A stretch of 64,000 nt of DNA, taken from Sphingomonadales bacterium (GTDB lineage: Bacteria > Pseudomonadota > Alphaproteobacteria > Sphingomonadales > Sphingomonadaceae). The first letter of the stretch is position 1. Each line of letters begins with the position of its first letter. The notes under the pieces are model-generated. The model saw nothing but the letters and a program-made list of their open reading frames with translations. It searched no databases and was not told the origin of the DNA. Shown in pieces: positions 17,813 to 26,987 of this stretch. The translations under genes were made by a program, and so were the position numbers. Location: the NCBI GenBank assembly GCA_025362295.1, contig JANYGX010000029.1, positions 62,001 to 126,000 of the forward strand, written 5' to 3'.

Positions 17813-18417
17813 GAATGACTGAGATACACTAAAACAAGTGCACATAAAACAATTAGGCCGCCACCCCAGAGCCAAACGGGCAGTCCTGAACCGGATGTAG
17901 GGGGAAGAGAAGGAATTTTATCTGTTTTGCTTTCGTCCGCTGCGGCTGCGCTACTGATATGTTCTGCCGTATCACCCTGTTCAACGATGGTTTTAAATGT
18001 ATTGAAGAATTTTTGTGCGTAATCCCGCGCTGTGGCCTCAATCAATCGGGCACCCAGTTGCGCCAGTTTTCCACCGACGGCGGCATTGGCCGTATACTTT
18101 AAATCTGTTCCGCCGTTCCCAGTTGGCATCAGCATGACCCGTGCACTGCCTTTGGCAAACCCGGCAATGCCGCCTTTGCCTTCACCAACCAAAACATAAC
18201 TATTGGGAGCGTCAAGCTCCGTAAGTGTGACGACCCCCTGAAACGTCGCTTTGACGGGCCCGACCCTGGCGATAACGGCCCCTTCAAAGCGGTCTTCACC
18301 CAACCGCTCAAGTTTTTGGCAGCCATCAATGCAGCGGCTCAATATGACAGGGTCATTCAACGCATCCCAAACAGCTTGTTGTGACGCCAAAATGAACGTT
18401 TCACCACTAAGTTCCAT
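17809..18417 (-). CDS. coxG: CoxG-like SRPBCC protein with C-terminal membrane anchor
   Basis: A 202-residue homologue of carbon monoxide dehydrogenase subunit G. The SRPBCC domain (about 1-145) begins MELSGETFILASQQAVWDAL and includes FEGAVIARVGPVKATFQGVV (about 44-63) and AAVGGKLAQLGARLI. A Ser/Ala/Asp linker leads to one C-terminal transmembrane helix (LPVWLWGGGLIVLCALVLVY, about 179-198). In Oligotropha, CoxG recruits CO dehydrogenase to the membrane; more recently CoxG was linked to delivering quinone in respiration on CO or H2. First gene of the operon with xdhC and the mobA-like gene. Confidence 0.9.
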   Translation of the reverse strand: MELSGETFILASQQAVWDALNDPVILSRCIDGCQKLERLGEDRFEGAVIARVGPVKATFQGVVTLTELDAPNSYVLVGEGKGGIAGFAKGSARVMLMPTGNGGTDLKYTANAAVGGKLAQLGARLIEATARDYAQKFFNTFKTIVEQGDTAEHISSAAAADESKTDKIPSLPPTSGSGLPVWLWGGGLIVLCALVLVYLSHS

Positions 18418-18623
18418 TTTTTATCCTTAATAGACAATTATATAAAATATACATATCATTTAACGCTAATAATACCTTTATTTGAATTGTTCGAATCAAG
18501 ACTATTCAAAAAAAATTTTGCAGTTTTATACATAATCGAGCTATAACGTCGTGTTTTTCCAATACGAATATTTAATACTTTGTTAACGGAATGAATATGT
18601 ATAGCAGCTATTAGGAATATATT

Positions 18624-19208
18624 ATGTTGTTGGTAAGGGAATACGAGTTGTCGGACACCACCGAAGGGGAACGGCGGACACCCATTTTGCAGGATGATGG
18701 CGATATTGCTATCGGCACAGTCAAATGGTTTGATGCTGTAAAGGGCTTTGGATTTATCGCAGTGAACGATGGCGCTGGCGATATCCTTATACATTACAGT
18801 GCATTGCGCGAAATAGGGCGCCGCACGCTGCCAGAGGGCGCAACCCTTAAGGTCACGTTTACGTTCAGGGAGCGCGGGCGTCAGGCGTCTAAAATCCTCT
18901 TGGCTGACTTATCCACGGCTATTGGACCGGATATGGAAGCGCTGATCGAGCGTGCCAATCATCGTCCGAATACTGCCAAACTTATTGATAGTGCAGATGA
19001 TTTTGTCATGGTGACCGTCAAGTGGTTCAATCGCTTGCGTGGGTACGGGTTTGTCGCTGGGGAAAACAGTCAGCCAGATATATTTCTCCATATGGAAACG
19101 CTTAGAAAAGCTGGCATCATGGATGCGCAACCGGGAGACCAGTTCAGGGTGCGTATTGCGCCGGGTGAAAAGGGGCCTCTGGCTGTTGTGGTTGAGCAAC
19201 TCTCTTGA
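18624..19208 (+). CDS. Two-domain cold-shock protein
   Basis: A 194-residue protein with two cold-shock nucleic-acid-binding domains, each with RNP1- and RNP2-like motifs: first about 30-98 ([28 protein letters not shown]), second about 128-194 ([31 protein letters not shown]). It binds single-stranded RNA or DNA and probably melts structure in the cytoplasm. Such double-CSD proteins are typical of alphaproteobacteria, where several act in stationary phase. The 206-base gap before it is AT-rich and could hold a long untranslated leader, but no cold box was identified. It precedes the DUF192 gene by 30 bases, and the two are often adjacent. Confidence 0.93.
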   Translation: MLLVREYELSDTTEGERRTPILQDDGDIAIGTVKWFDAVKGFGFIAVNDGAGDILIHYSALREIGRRTLPEGATLKVTFTFRERGRQASKILLADLSTAIGPDMEALIERANHRPNTAKLIDSADDFVMVTVKWFNRLRGYGFVAGENSQPDIFLHMETLRKAGIMDAQPGDQFRVRIAPGEKGPLAVVVEQLS

Positions 19209-19238
19209 CCTGACCGGCTTCCCTGCTGATAAGGCACT

Positions 19239-19745
19239 ATGAAATATAATGTTATTTATAGTGGCGTTGTAATTATGGGTTTGGTTGCAGGGGCACTAAC
19301 CTGTACTTGCGCAATTGCTCAGACTGAACAGGCGGAGCCCATGGGCATCGCGCAATCCTTGCCATTGACGACCATGATTGTGCACTCAGCCCACGGCAAA
19401 AAACACAGCTTTCATGTGCAGACAGCCAAAACTTTTGAGCAGCAGGAAATTGGCCTGATGTGGCGGCAATCCATGCCGGACACTGAAGGCATGTACTTCC
19501 CGTTTGATACAGAGCGGGAAGCCGCTTTCTGGATGAAAAACTGCTTTATGCCGATTGATATGCTGTTCATCAAAAAAGATGGCCGCATCGCCAATATCAT
19601 CACAGCGCCGCCCATGACACTTGAGCCGCGCAAATCAAATGGTGTTGTGATGGCGGTGCTAGAGCTGGGTGGAGGGGTTGCCGCAAAACAGGGCATCAAG
19701 CCTGGTGATAGGGTTCTGGCGGTTGATGGCCACACACACCGCTAG
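19239..19745 (+). CDS. DUF192 family exported protein
   Basis: A 168-residue DUF192 protein with an N-terminal signal peptide (VVIMGLVAGALTCTCAIAQ, cut near residue 28). The DUF192 domain (about 48-160) has the typical EQQEIGLMWRQSMPDTEGM (about 69-87), AAFWMKNCFMPIDMLFI (about 98-114) and PGDRVLAVDG. The role is unknown; related small beta proteins in archaea and bacteria have been solved without assigned activity. The last 20 bases overlap the start of the HprK-related kinase gene in another frame, so the downstream pair may be translated by coupling. Confidence 0.9.
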   Translation: MKYNVIYSGVVIMGLVAGALTCTCAIAQTEQAEPMGIAQSLPLTTMIVHSAHGKKHSFHVQTAKTFEQQEIGLMWRQSMPDTEGMYFPFDTEREAAFWMKNCFMPIDMLFIKKDGRIANIITAPPMTLEPRKSNGVVMAVLELGGGVAAKQGIKPGDRVLAVDGHTHR

Positions 19746-20625
19746 CGCTTCGTTTCCCTGCATTATAGAAATCGGCCCGTATCGCTACCGCATTGATACA
19801 CCGGTTGCCGCGCTGCGCCGTGATATTGCGAGGCTCTATGCAGAATTCCCGTGGCTCGACAGCAGCCACATCGCGGACTTCAGCATTCAGATCAAGGCCC
19901 CCTCAATCATCCGCAAGTTTTTCCGGCGCAATGTGCACGGCATCACCGATCTTGAAATGCCGTTCTTTCCGGTGCCGGTTCACCACGCGCTCACCTGCCT
20001 TGAAATGTCGATTAACTGGCAGACCGCAATGGGCAGCTTGCGGCATCTTATTCTTCATGCCTCAGGCGTGGCGCGCGGCGACGTATCCATCATCATGCCC
20101 GGCGAATCCGGTTCCGGCAAAAGCACCCTGGCCGCAGCGCTCGGCTACCGCAACGGCTGGCGCTTCATGGGTGACGAGTTTGCGCTGCTTGACCCCAATA
20201 CAGGCATGCACCAGCCTTATCCGCGCCCGGCATCACTGAAGAACGAGTCCATTCCGGTGATGCAAACCGAAGCGCCGGCCGAGCAGTTCAGCCAGATGTT
20301 CCACAACACCCACAAAGGCACGATTTGCTTTATCAAACCGCAAAAAACGGCCATCGAGGCCATGCATGTGCAAGCCAAACCAGTGATGATTGTGTTTCCG
20401 CATTTTGCCGCCAATGCAGAACCAAAACTGCACCCGCTCATGCAGGCGGAAGCATTCGTGAAGCTGGTGTCAGGCTCGGCAAATTATGATCGCATGGGCG
20501 AGGCAGGGTTTCGCCTGCTCAGCACCGTGGTCAAACAATGTAGCGCCTATGTGCTAACCTACAGCTCTTTCGATCAGGCCGAATCGTTGCTGCTCGGTGC
20601 GCTGAAAGAGCTTGGGCATGGCTGA
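19726..20625 (+). CDS. HprK-related kinase A
   Basis: A 299-residue P-loop protein resembling HPr kinase/phosphorylase. The Walker A motif GESGSGKST is at 126-134, preceded by LRHLILHASGVARGDVSIIM and followed by the FMGDEFALLD segment, with acidic residues in the expected Walker B region. It belongs to the HprK-related kinase A group, which occurs with a nucleotidyltransferase and usually a PqqD-like chaperone in a presumed peptide-modifying or surface-polymer system of unknown product. Here it overlaps DUF192 by 20 bases and the nucleotidyltransferase by 8. ATG 19726 is chosen because the open frame upstream (from 19669) lies inside DUF192. No PqqD-like gene is seen. Confidence 0.85.
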   Translation: MATHTASASFPCIIEIGPYRYRIDTPVAALRRDIARLYAEFPWLDSSHIADFSIQIKAPSIIRKFFRRNVHGITDLEMPFFPVPVHHALTCLEMSINWQTAMGSLRHLILHASGVARGDVSIIMPGESGSGKSTLAAALGYRNGWRFMGDEFALLDPNTGMHQPYPRPASLKNESIPVMQTEAPAEQFSQMFHNTHKGTICFIKPQKTAIEAMHVQAKPVMIVFPHFAANAEPKLHPLMQAEAFVKLVSGSANYDRMGEAGFRLLSTVVKQCSAYVLTYSSFDQAESLLLGALKELGHG

Positions 20626-21724
20626 ACACACCGGTGCCAAACTCATTAACGCCCTGCGCGCGCCAGGCCGCGTTGCCAGCTGGAATGCACGCACGTGGAC
20701 GGATGTGATATCGCTGGCCCGGCGCGAGCTCATGCTCGGTCATCTGGCGGCAGCCCTTGAAGCCGGGCATATTACGCCGCCCAAGCGTGTGCAGGAAAAC
20801 CTTGCCGATGCGCTGCGCGATACCTTTCACAACGCCCGCCGCAACCGGCAGGAGGCCGAGCGCTTGCTGGCGTTGCTGGCCCCACTGGGCTGTCCGGTGA
20901 TTGTGCTGAAGGGCACGGCGTACACCATGGCAGGCATTGCCGCCGGACAGGGTAGGCTGTCGGGTGATATCGATCTGCTGGTCCCGCGCGACCGGCTGGA
21001 TGTGGTTGAAGCGCGGTTGCTTGCCGATGGCTGGCTGATGCAAAAGACCGACCCTTACGACATGGCCTACTACCGCCACTGGATGCACGAGCTGCCCCCC
21101 ATGCAGCACGCCGAGCGTGGCACCAACCTCGATCTCCATCACACCATCATGCCGCTCACCGCCCGATTGCGGCCCGATGCCGCCGCACTGGTCGCCAGTG
21201 CTGTGCCGCTGGGCGATACCGGCCTCATACAGCTCTGCCCAGCGGATCAGGTGCTGCATTCCGCTGTGCATCTGTTTTACGATGGTGATCTCACCGGGGG
21301 CTTGCGCAACCTGCACGATCTCCACCGCTTGATCAGTGATTTTGGCACGACGTCAGAATTCTGGCAAAACCTTGCCGAACGTACAACGCTCCACGGTTTG
21401 TGTCGCCCGATGTTCTATGCGCTAAGATACGTGCAAGAATTTTTCGGGACACTTGATGGTCTTGATCCTCCCGCCCAACCTTACAAGAATGGGGGAGCGA
21501 GGGAGAATGTCTTTTATGCTAACCCGCCCATCTGGCCAGTCCTCGCACTCATGGACATCCTCGTTACCACTCGTCTCAAATCGGTTGATGCTGGCCCGCA
21601 CAGCTATCGTGTGCGCACATCAACGTTGCTCCTCTACATCCGCGCCCACTGGCTGAAAATGCCCCCCCGCATGCTGGCCAAACATTTATGGACCAAGTGG
21701 CGGAGGGGGAAGTCTGAGGGTTAG
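20618..21724 (+). CDS. Nucleotidyltransferase family protein, partner of the HprK-related kinase
   Basis: A 368-residue protein of the NTP_transf_5 group. The nucleotidyltransferase signature is VIVLKGTAY (about 96-104) followed by GDIDLLVPRD (116-125), where D117 and D119 would bind metal. Then come NLDLHHTIM and a helical C-terminal half with LHSAVHLF and NLHDLHRLI, usual for this family. The substrate is unknown; family members sit beside HprK-related kinases in polysaccharide or exosortase-linked loci. The ATG overlaps the kinase stop region (CATGGCTGA), so the two are translationally coupled. It converges with the TonB receptor gene with a one-base gap. Confidence 0.85.
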   Translation: MAEHTGAKLINALRAPGRVASWNARTWTDVISLARRELMLGHLAAALEAGHITPPKRVQENLADALRDTFHNARRNRQEAERLLALLAPLGCPVIVLKGTAYTMAGIAAGQGRLSGDIDLLVPRDRLDVVEARLLADGWLMQKTDPYDMAYYRHWMHELPPMQHAERGTNLDLHHTIMPLTARLRPDAAALVASAVPLGDTGLIQLCPADQVLHSAVHLFYDGDLTGGLRNLHDLHRLISDFGTTSEFWQNLAERTTLHGLCRPMFYALRYVQEFFGTLDGLDPPAQPYKNGGARENVFYANPPIWPVLALMDILVTTRLKSVDAGPHSYRVRTSTLLLYIRAHWLKMPPRMLAKHLWTKWRRGKSEG

Positions 21725-21725
21725 C

Positions 21726-24098
21726 TTAAATTTTGGCTTTCAATCCAAAGAAGAAGAACCTGCCGCGCGCATCATAAATACCACTTCCACCACTAATGCC
21801 GGATAGGCCATAAGGTGGTAGTTTATTGGTGAGATTGCTCACACCTAAATAAAAGTTAAGATGGCTGGTGGCCTCAAAATCAAGTCTGACATCATGGTAG
21901 AATACAGAGGGATAATACGTGATGGAAGCATAATCAGCATTCTGCGGCGGGCGACCCTGAACACTAAAAATGTTTTCATAACTATCAAGCAATTGTTTGC
22001 CGATATATTGCAGACCATAGTGCAGTGAAAAACGATCTCTCTTGATGCTTGAATCCCAACTGAAACGATCCTGCGGATCACCCAGTACACGGGTGATAAC
22101 CGTTGCGCGTCCTGGCTCGGCGGGGTTTAAAAACTGGTCATTCTGGAGAACATGTGTGTAGACCAAGCGTGTCGAGAATGTTCCAACTTTTTCAAAGTCG
22201 TGTGTATAATTTAATTCGGTATCAATACCACGTACTTTAAGTTTTGCGAAATTAAGAGAAGATTGCAGCAAGCTGCCTTCCAGAACCTGGAAAGGCACTT
22301 CATTTTTTGGACCTACAGCGTTTGGATCTGTCGTTATAAAACGTTTAAACAATCCACAAAATGCATTGTTCAACGTGGCTTGGTCGTAACATTGATCCAA
22401 AATTGTTTGTGCATCGACGCTGGAGATAACTTTATTGACTGTGATGCTGTAATAATCAACGGACAATGAAAGGCCAGGCACAAATCTTGGCTGGAATACA
22501 CCACCAACAGTAATGGATTTAGACGTTTCAGCTTTAAGGGCTGGGTTTCCACCAGAACGAATTTCAATAGATTGAGAATACGCAAAGTTATAATTTGCCG
22601 GTCTCCCGGCCGCTGCGCAGTTTGCTGCACGGGTTGCAGAGCCGGTAACAATATTATCAGCTGAGCAGGGGTCAACCACTGTCGCAAAGTTTTGTGATTG
22701 TGCACTGTAAAGTTCTACCAGATTGGGCGCGCGCGTTGCGCTCGCGTAATTGCCGCGAAATTTGAAATCTTGCACAGGCGCGAAATCTATGCCGCCATTG
22801 TAAGAATATACTGTGCCAGTTGAACCTTTATAGCGGGCGACTCGACCAGCGCCACTGAGTGTCAATTCTTCAATAAATTTCGCACCTTTAATAATGGGCA
22901 CGCGAAGCTCGCCGTAAGCTTCCTTGACTTCAAAAGACGGCGGCTTGAATGTTGGCAGCGCGTTATAAAAAGTGTACCCCTGTTCAACAAGCGGATCGGC
23001 TTGAAAAAAGTTCGTCTCTTTACGGTACTCGGCACCAACGGCCATGGCGACAGGGCCTCCAGGCAATGTGAACCATTTGCTTGTATCGCCACTCACATTG
23101 GCACTCACGTCAAATTGAGTGATTTTACCAACAGATGTTGTGTCCTGCAGCAAGTAGGCTTTCTGGGCCTGAGTGAATTGACCACCAAACAAATTGACGG
23201 GTACGCATGCTGCGACATCCGCATCCAGTATGGCTTGGTTAGGCACCGTTACGAAACCAATCGCTGCTGTAGGGTCAATTTTTGACCGGCAGACAATTTG
23301 GCCAGATGCAGGGTCTCTCGTGACATCAACACCCAGCAAAAAACGTTGCGTGTTAAGGTTGCCTAACACGCGGGTTTTTTCACGGAATTCACCGTAATTG
23401 GCGGCAAGTTCATATTTCCAATCACTGCTGATCTGGCCTCTGACGCCGACGACGGCACGGTATGTTTCCCGCTTGGCCTCTTCCAGACGATTGCCAAGAC
23501 CTTGCATATTAAGACGCAAAGAAAACTGCCTATCCGGCGCTGGTGCTGTACCGTTTGCAAGGGTCAACTGCTGAATAATTGTCGCTCGAGCTTGATCACT
23601 CAAATATGGGTTATCGAGATGGGGACGTTCACGATCACCATCCAGTGTCGAGCCGGTGATAAAGGCTGGTCCACTATTACCAGTACCCAAAGTTTTGGTT
23701 TGCACATACTTTGCTTCAATGAAAGGTACGAAAGCATTAGAAATGTCATAATGACCAATTATATTAAGACTGTAGCGGTCCAGCTTTGGCGAAAGCTGCA
23801 CTTGCGTGCCACTGCGAAAATTTTCCCCATTGCCACCGATGAAGTTTCCACTAGGGCCGATACCAACGCGTTTGCCCGTGAGTGGTACCAGAGTGCCATC
23901 AGTTTGAAAAATGAATGGCACATTATAAAAGCGTGGACCTATAGCCCCTGTGGTCGGGTTTACACCATTTGGGTTTCCATCGGTGCCTGCATTAAGATTT
24001 GCATTGCCGCCAAAGCGTATAACGCCTGTGTTGCTAAATCCAGCACTACGCACATCTTGAAAAAATTGCCTGTCCGGTATTCCATCGCTACCATTCAA
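21726..24098 (-). CDS. TonB-dependent receptor, C-terminal barrel fragment
   Basis: The barrel part of the same receptor, in the same frame as the N-terminal fragment. The first possible start after the internal stop is a TTG at 24098, with no convincing ribosome site, so independent translation is unlikely. The coding sequence itself continues upstream to 24170. FKFRGNYASATRAPNLVELY and NFYLGVSNLTNKLPP are typical barrel segments. Confidence 0.7.
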   Translation of the reverse strand: MNGSDGIPDRQFFQDVRSAGFSNTGVIRFGGNANLNAGTDGNPNGVNPTTGAIGPRFYNVPFIFQTDGTLVPLTGKRVGIGPSGNFIGGNGENFRSGTQVQLSPKLDRYSLNIIGHYDISNAFVPFIEAKYVQTKTLGTGNSGPAFITGSTLDGDRERPHLDNPYLSDQARATIIQQLTLANGTAPAPDRQFSLRLNMQGLGNRLEEAKRETYRAVVGVRGQISSDWKYELAANYGEFREKTRVLGNLNTQRFLLGVDVTRDPASGQIVCRSKIDPTAAIGFVTVPNQAILDADVAACVPVNLFGGQFTQAQKAYLLQDTTSVGKITQFDVSANVSGDTSKWFTLPGGPVAMAVGAEYRKETNFFQADPLVEQGYTFYNALPTFKPPSFEVKEAYGELRVPIIKGAKFIEELTLSGAGRVARYKGSTGTVYSYNGGIDFAPVQDFKFRGNYASATRAPNLVELYSAQSQNFATVVDPCSADNIVTGSATRAANCAAAGRPANYNFAYSQSIEIRSGGNPALKAETSKSITVGGVFQPRFVPGLSLSVDYYSITVNKVISSVDAQTILDQCYDQATLNNAFCGLFKRFITTDPNAVGPKNEVPFQVLEGSLLQSSLNFAKLKVRGIDTELNYTHDFEKVGTFSTRLVYTHVLQNDQFLNPAEPGRATVITRVLGDPQDRFSWDSSIKRDRFSLHYGLQYIGKQLLDSYENIFSVQGRPPQNADYASITYYPSVFYHDVRLDFEATSHLNFYLGVSNLTNKLPPYGLSGISGGSGIYDARGRFFFFGLKAKI

Positions 24099-24170
24099 AG
24101 CGCCATCAGGGTTTGTTTCGACTTGTAAAAAAGCATCCTGCCTTTTGTACGGGCGCTTACTCCCGAAATA

Positions 24171-24881
24171 TTAGTCTTGGCGAGCATATTCAAAATTAAC
24201 GGCGACATTACCTTTTCCTCCAGCGAAATTTGTTCCGGCCAACAGGCTTGCATAATATGAATTGGCATCCCCGTAATTGCTGGTGCCGCCTTGACCGCGC
24301 AGTTCAATGCCGCTGTAATTTTGTTTCAAGATAAAATTGACAACGCCAGCAATGGCGTCTGAGCCATAGATTGCAGAATTCCCACCGGTCACTATATCGA
24401 CGCGCTCAATAAGGTCCGTCGGAAACGTGTTTGTGTCTGGCGATACTGCATTGTTCAAAATATCACCGCCAACATGGCGACGGCCATTGACCAGCACAAG
24501 TGTACGTTGGGTGCCAAGCCCGCGAAGATCGAGCAAATTAAGGCCAGCGGTTCCCAAAAAGCGTGTTGAGTTTGCTTGGCTGTAGGTACTGCGTAATGAA
24601 GGCAATTTATTCAGCACATCACCGACAGAAATTATACCAGATTCCAGCAATGACTTTCCAGATATCGTCGTGATAGGCACTGTCGATGTTAAACCCGGCC
24701 TTGAAATGCGTGACCCTGTAACCACAATAGTTTCAAGATTAACTTCACTTTCAGTTTTTTTCTCAATTTTACTTTTAGCTTTAGCGACCGGTGCCGTTTG
24801 TGCGTGCACCCCGCTTGCAAAAATAGTACTTGTTAACAACGCAATAAGAATAGCAGAACGCTTGTTAATTTTAACTATCAT
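24171..24881 (-). CDS. TonB-dependent receptor, N-terminal fragment
   Basis: The first 236 codons of the interrupted receptor: signal peptide, TonB box and complete plug domain, ending EYARQD then TAA. If translated alone it would be an exported plug without a barrel. Confidence 0.7.
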   Translation of the reverse strand: MIVKINKRSAILIALLTSTIFASGVHAQTAPVAKAKSKIEKKTESEVNLETIVVTGSRISRPGLTSTVPITTISGKSLLESGIISVGDVLNKLPSLRSTYSQANSTRFLGTAGLNLLDLRGLGTQRTLVLVNGRRHVGGDILNNAVSPDTNTFPTDLIERVDIVTGGNSAIYGSDAIAGVVNFILKQNYSGIELRGQGGTSNYGDANSYYASLLAGTNFAGGKGNVAVNFEYARQD

Positions 24882-25077
24882 GGTGAAATTCCTAATGTTC
24901 GTTTACGAGAATCAGTTATGTAGAGAAGGATATAAGATAAACGGCCTTGTAGGAAAGGCTTAAATGCTTGCATTTTGAAAAATGTCTTGGTCGAGTTTTT
25001 AATTGTGTTAATTATGTCACAGGCTGGCTGGCGTAACAGTTCATGGTCAATTCAGCGTTCTGCGCCGCATACCGAGC

Positions 25078-25230
25078 TTGACAGCGCAAAGCGCTTCATG
25101 GTCTATGACTGCATGAGATGTTGTGACACAAAAAATATTTTTGCACGGCTCCTGCGACTTACACGCCCTTAGGCGCGGGTGGCATTGTGGCCTTTGGCCC
25201 CGGGTCGGCCAACGTTTAAGGGCCAACGTT
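25078..25230 (+). promoter_or_regulatory. Candidate leuA promoter and leucine attenuator leader
   Basis: TTGACA at 25078-25083 is a good -35 box, with a weak TCTATG about 18 bases on. A 19-codon frame with three leucine codons follows (25113-25172). Downstream, TTGGCC (25194-25199) can pair with GGCCAA (25207-25212) or, one base longer, with GGGCCAA (25220-25226), because GGCCAACGTT is repeated in tandem. Mutually exclusive hairpins after a leucine-rich leader suggest attenuation, but no terminator T-run is visible. Confidence 0.35.
25113..25172 (+). CDS. Possible leucine leader peptide of leuA
   Basis: A 19-residue frame, MRCCDTKNIFARLLRLTRP, ending 104 bases before leuA. Codons CTC, CTG and CTT fall near its end, as in leu operon leader peptides. 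Three leucines in 19 is suggestive only, and the ribosome site is weak. Confidence 0.3.
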   Translation: MRCCDTKNIFARLLRLTRP

Positions 25231-25276
25231 CAAGTCAAAGCCTGCCAACCCACCCCCGCACACACAGGACATCACC

Positions 25277-26944
25277 ATGCTCTCCGACCCCTCTGCCAAA
25301 TATCGCCCGTTTCCGCAGATTGATCTGCCCAACCGTCAATGGCCGGAACGCACCATCACCAAAGCGCCGCGCTGGCTTTCGACCGATATGCGCGATGGCA
25401 ATCAGGCGCTCATCGACCCCATGGACACCGAGAAAAAGCAGCGCATTTTCGATCTGCTGGTGAAAATAGGCGTTAAGGAGATCGAGGTTGGCTTCCCAAG
25501 TGCCGGGGCTACCGAGTTCGATTATATTGCGGGGTTGGTGCAGTCTGGCCGCATCCCGGATGATGTGGTGATTCAGGTGCTGACGCAAGCACGACAGGAT
25601 CTGATCGGCAAAAGCTTTGAATCGCTCAAAGGCGCCAAACGCGCGATTGTGCATCTCTATAACGCCGTGTCGCCGGCCTGGCGTCAGGTGGTTTTCAATC
25701 TGGACAGGGCAGGGGTGAAGGCCATCGCCGTGCAGGGGGCCAAGTGGCTGCGCGATGAAGCCGCCAAACAACCAGACACCGATTGGCATTTTGAATATTC
25801 GCCGGAAACCTTTTCAACTGCTGAACTCGATTTCAGTCTTGAGGTATGCGAGGCGGTGATGGATGTGCTGCTGCCAACGCCAAAGCGGCCGATCATTTTC
25901 AACCTACCGGCAACGATCGAGGCGGCAACGCCGAATATTTATGCGGATCAGATTGAATGGTTTGGCAATCACATTCGCAACCGCGATGCTGTTGTCATCA
26001 GCCTGCATCCACACAACGATCGCGGCACCGGAGTTGCGGCCGCTGAGCTTGGCCTGATGGCGGGTGGTGATCGTATCGAGGGTTGCCTGTTCGGCAACGG
26101 CGAGCGCACTGGCAATTGCGATCTGGTAACGCTGGCGCTGAACATGTACACGCAAGGCCTGTCGCCGGGGCTGGATTTTTCTGACATCGATGAAGTCATT
26201 CAAACCGTTGAATATTGCACTCAGCTTCCTGTGCACCAGCGCCATGCCTATGCCGGCGAGCTGGTGTTCACAGCCTTTTCTGGCTCGCATCAGGATGCCA
26301 TCAAAAAAGGCTTTGTCGCGCAGGAACAACGCAATGATGGTTTATGGAACGTGCCTTATCTGCCGATTGATCCAGCTGATTTGGGTCGCAGTTACGAGGC
26401 GGTGATCCGGGTGAATTCGCAGTCTGGTAAGGGCGGTGTCGCCTGGGTGCTGGAACAGGACAAGGGCTTCAAGCTGCCCAAGCGGTTACAGGCCCATTTC
26501 AGCACGGTGGTGCAAGCGCTGGCGGACGAAAGCAGCCGGGAATTGCACGCGGCAGATATCTGGGAGGCGTTTGCATCGTGCTATCGGCTGGAAGGTGCAC
26601 AGCAGATCAGCCTTGGTGACTATCAGGAAAGCAAGGCAGCCAACGGCGAGCGCATTTTCAGCGGCAAAATTAGTGTTGATGGTGCAGCGCGCTCGGTGAG
26701 CGGGCGCGGCAACGGGCTGATTTCGTCCGTGCTGGCAGCGCTAAAAGAGGCGTGCGGCATTTCGCTCGATATCGAGGATTACACCGAGCACGCTATCGGC
26801 CACGGCACGAATGTGAAAGCCGCAGCTTATGTAGAATGCCGCACGCCGGAAGGCAAAATAATCTGGGGTGTTGGCGTTGATGAAGACGTGGCGACGGCCA
26901 GCGTTCGCGCTGTTCTCAGCGCTGCGAATGGCATGGCATTCTAG
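25277..26944 (+). CDS. leuA: 2-Isopropylmalate synthase
   Basis: First committed enzyme of leucine synthesis; it condenses acetyl-CoA with 2-oxoisovalerate. The 555 residues and the N-terminus ([20 protein letters not shown]) mark the longer LeuA type also found in actinobacteria and many proteobacteria. The HMGL-like TIM barrel has [17 protein letters not shown] (about 36-52), with the metal-binding RDGNQ, then [20 protein letters not shown] (about 237-256) and [20 protein letters not shown] (about 271-290). The C-terminal regulatory domain for leucine feedback begins near 420. A possible attenuator lies upstream. It stands alone, followed by a repeat fragment and the convergent M20 gene. 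Confidence 0.96.
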   Translation: MLSDPSAKYRPFPQIDLPNRQWPERTITKAPRWLSTDMRDGNQALIDPMDTEKKQRIFDLLVKIGVKEIEVGFPSAGATEFDYIAGLVQSGRIPDDVVIQVLTQARQDLIGKSFESLKGAKRAIVHLYNAVSPAWRQVVFNLDRAGVKAIAVQGAKWLRDEAAKQPDTDWHFEYSPETFSTAELDFSLEVCEAVMDVLLPTPKRPIIFNLPATIEAATPNIYADQIEWFGNHIRNRDAVVISLHPHNDRGTGVAAAELGLMAGGDRIEGCLFGNGERTGNCDLVTLALNMYTQGLSPGLDFSDIDEVIQTVEYCTQLPVHQRHAYAGELVFTAFSGSHQDAIKKGFVAQEQRNDGLWNVPYLPIDPADLGRSYEAVIRVNSQSGKGGVAWVLEQDKGFKLPKRLQAHFSTVVQALADESSRELHAADIWEAFASCYRLEGAQQISLGDYQESKAANGERIFSGKISVDGAARSVSGRGNGLISSVLAALKEACGISLDIEDYTEHAIGHGTNVKAAAYVECRTPEGKIIWGVGVDEDVATASVRAVLSAANGMAF

Positions 26945-26960
26945 TCAAGCTTAAATATTA

Positions 26961-26984
26961 TCTTTCCCGCAAGGCGAGAGAGGA
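26961..26984. repeat. Fragment of the CCCTCTCC palindromic repeat family
   Basis: TCTTTCCCGCAAGGCGAGAGA lies in the 43-base gap between leuA and the M20 peptidase gene. It shares TCCCGCAAGGCGAGA, 15 identical bases, with the copy inside pdhC. It could double as a bidirectional terminator hairpin. Confidence 0.6.
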
Positions 26985-26987
26985 TGT

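Larger units (their letters stand above)
21726..24881 (-). pseudogene. TonB-dependent receptor interrupted by one in-frame TAA
   Basis: A large outer-membrane receptor gene of about 1050 codons. Signal peptide at 1-27 (SAILIALLTSTIFASGVHA), TonB-box-like ETIVVTGSRI at about 50-59, plug domain with LDLRGLGTQRTLVLVNGRRH (about 118-137) and GGNSAIYGSDAIAGVVNFIL (about 165-184), then a long beta barrel to the C-terminus at 21729. Codon 237 (24171-24173, minus strand) is TAA. Beyond it the same frame continues without a gap (YFGSKRPYKRQDAFLQVETN) into the barrel, so this is a single nonsense change, for example from CAA, not a frameshift. The ligand is unknown. The gene could be recently dead, read through, or correct with a base error here. 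Confidence 0.85.

Noticed and set aside
20531-21325. 264-residue minus-strand frame across the kinase and nucleotidyltransferase genes
   Set aside because: Antisense to two recognised genes in a GC-rich stretch; composition explains the open frame.
24095-24307. A frameshift as the cause of the TonB receptor break
   Set aside because: The two receptor parts begin 783 bases apart, a multiple of three, and the sequence after the TAA continues the same protein; it is a nonsense codon.
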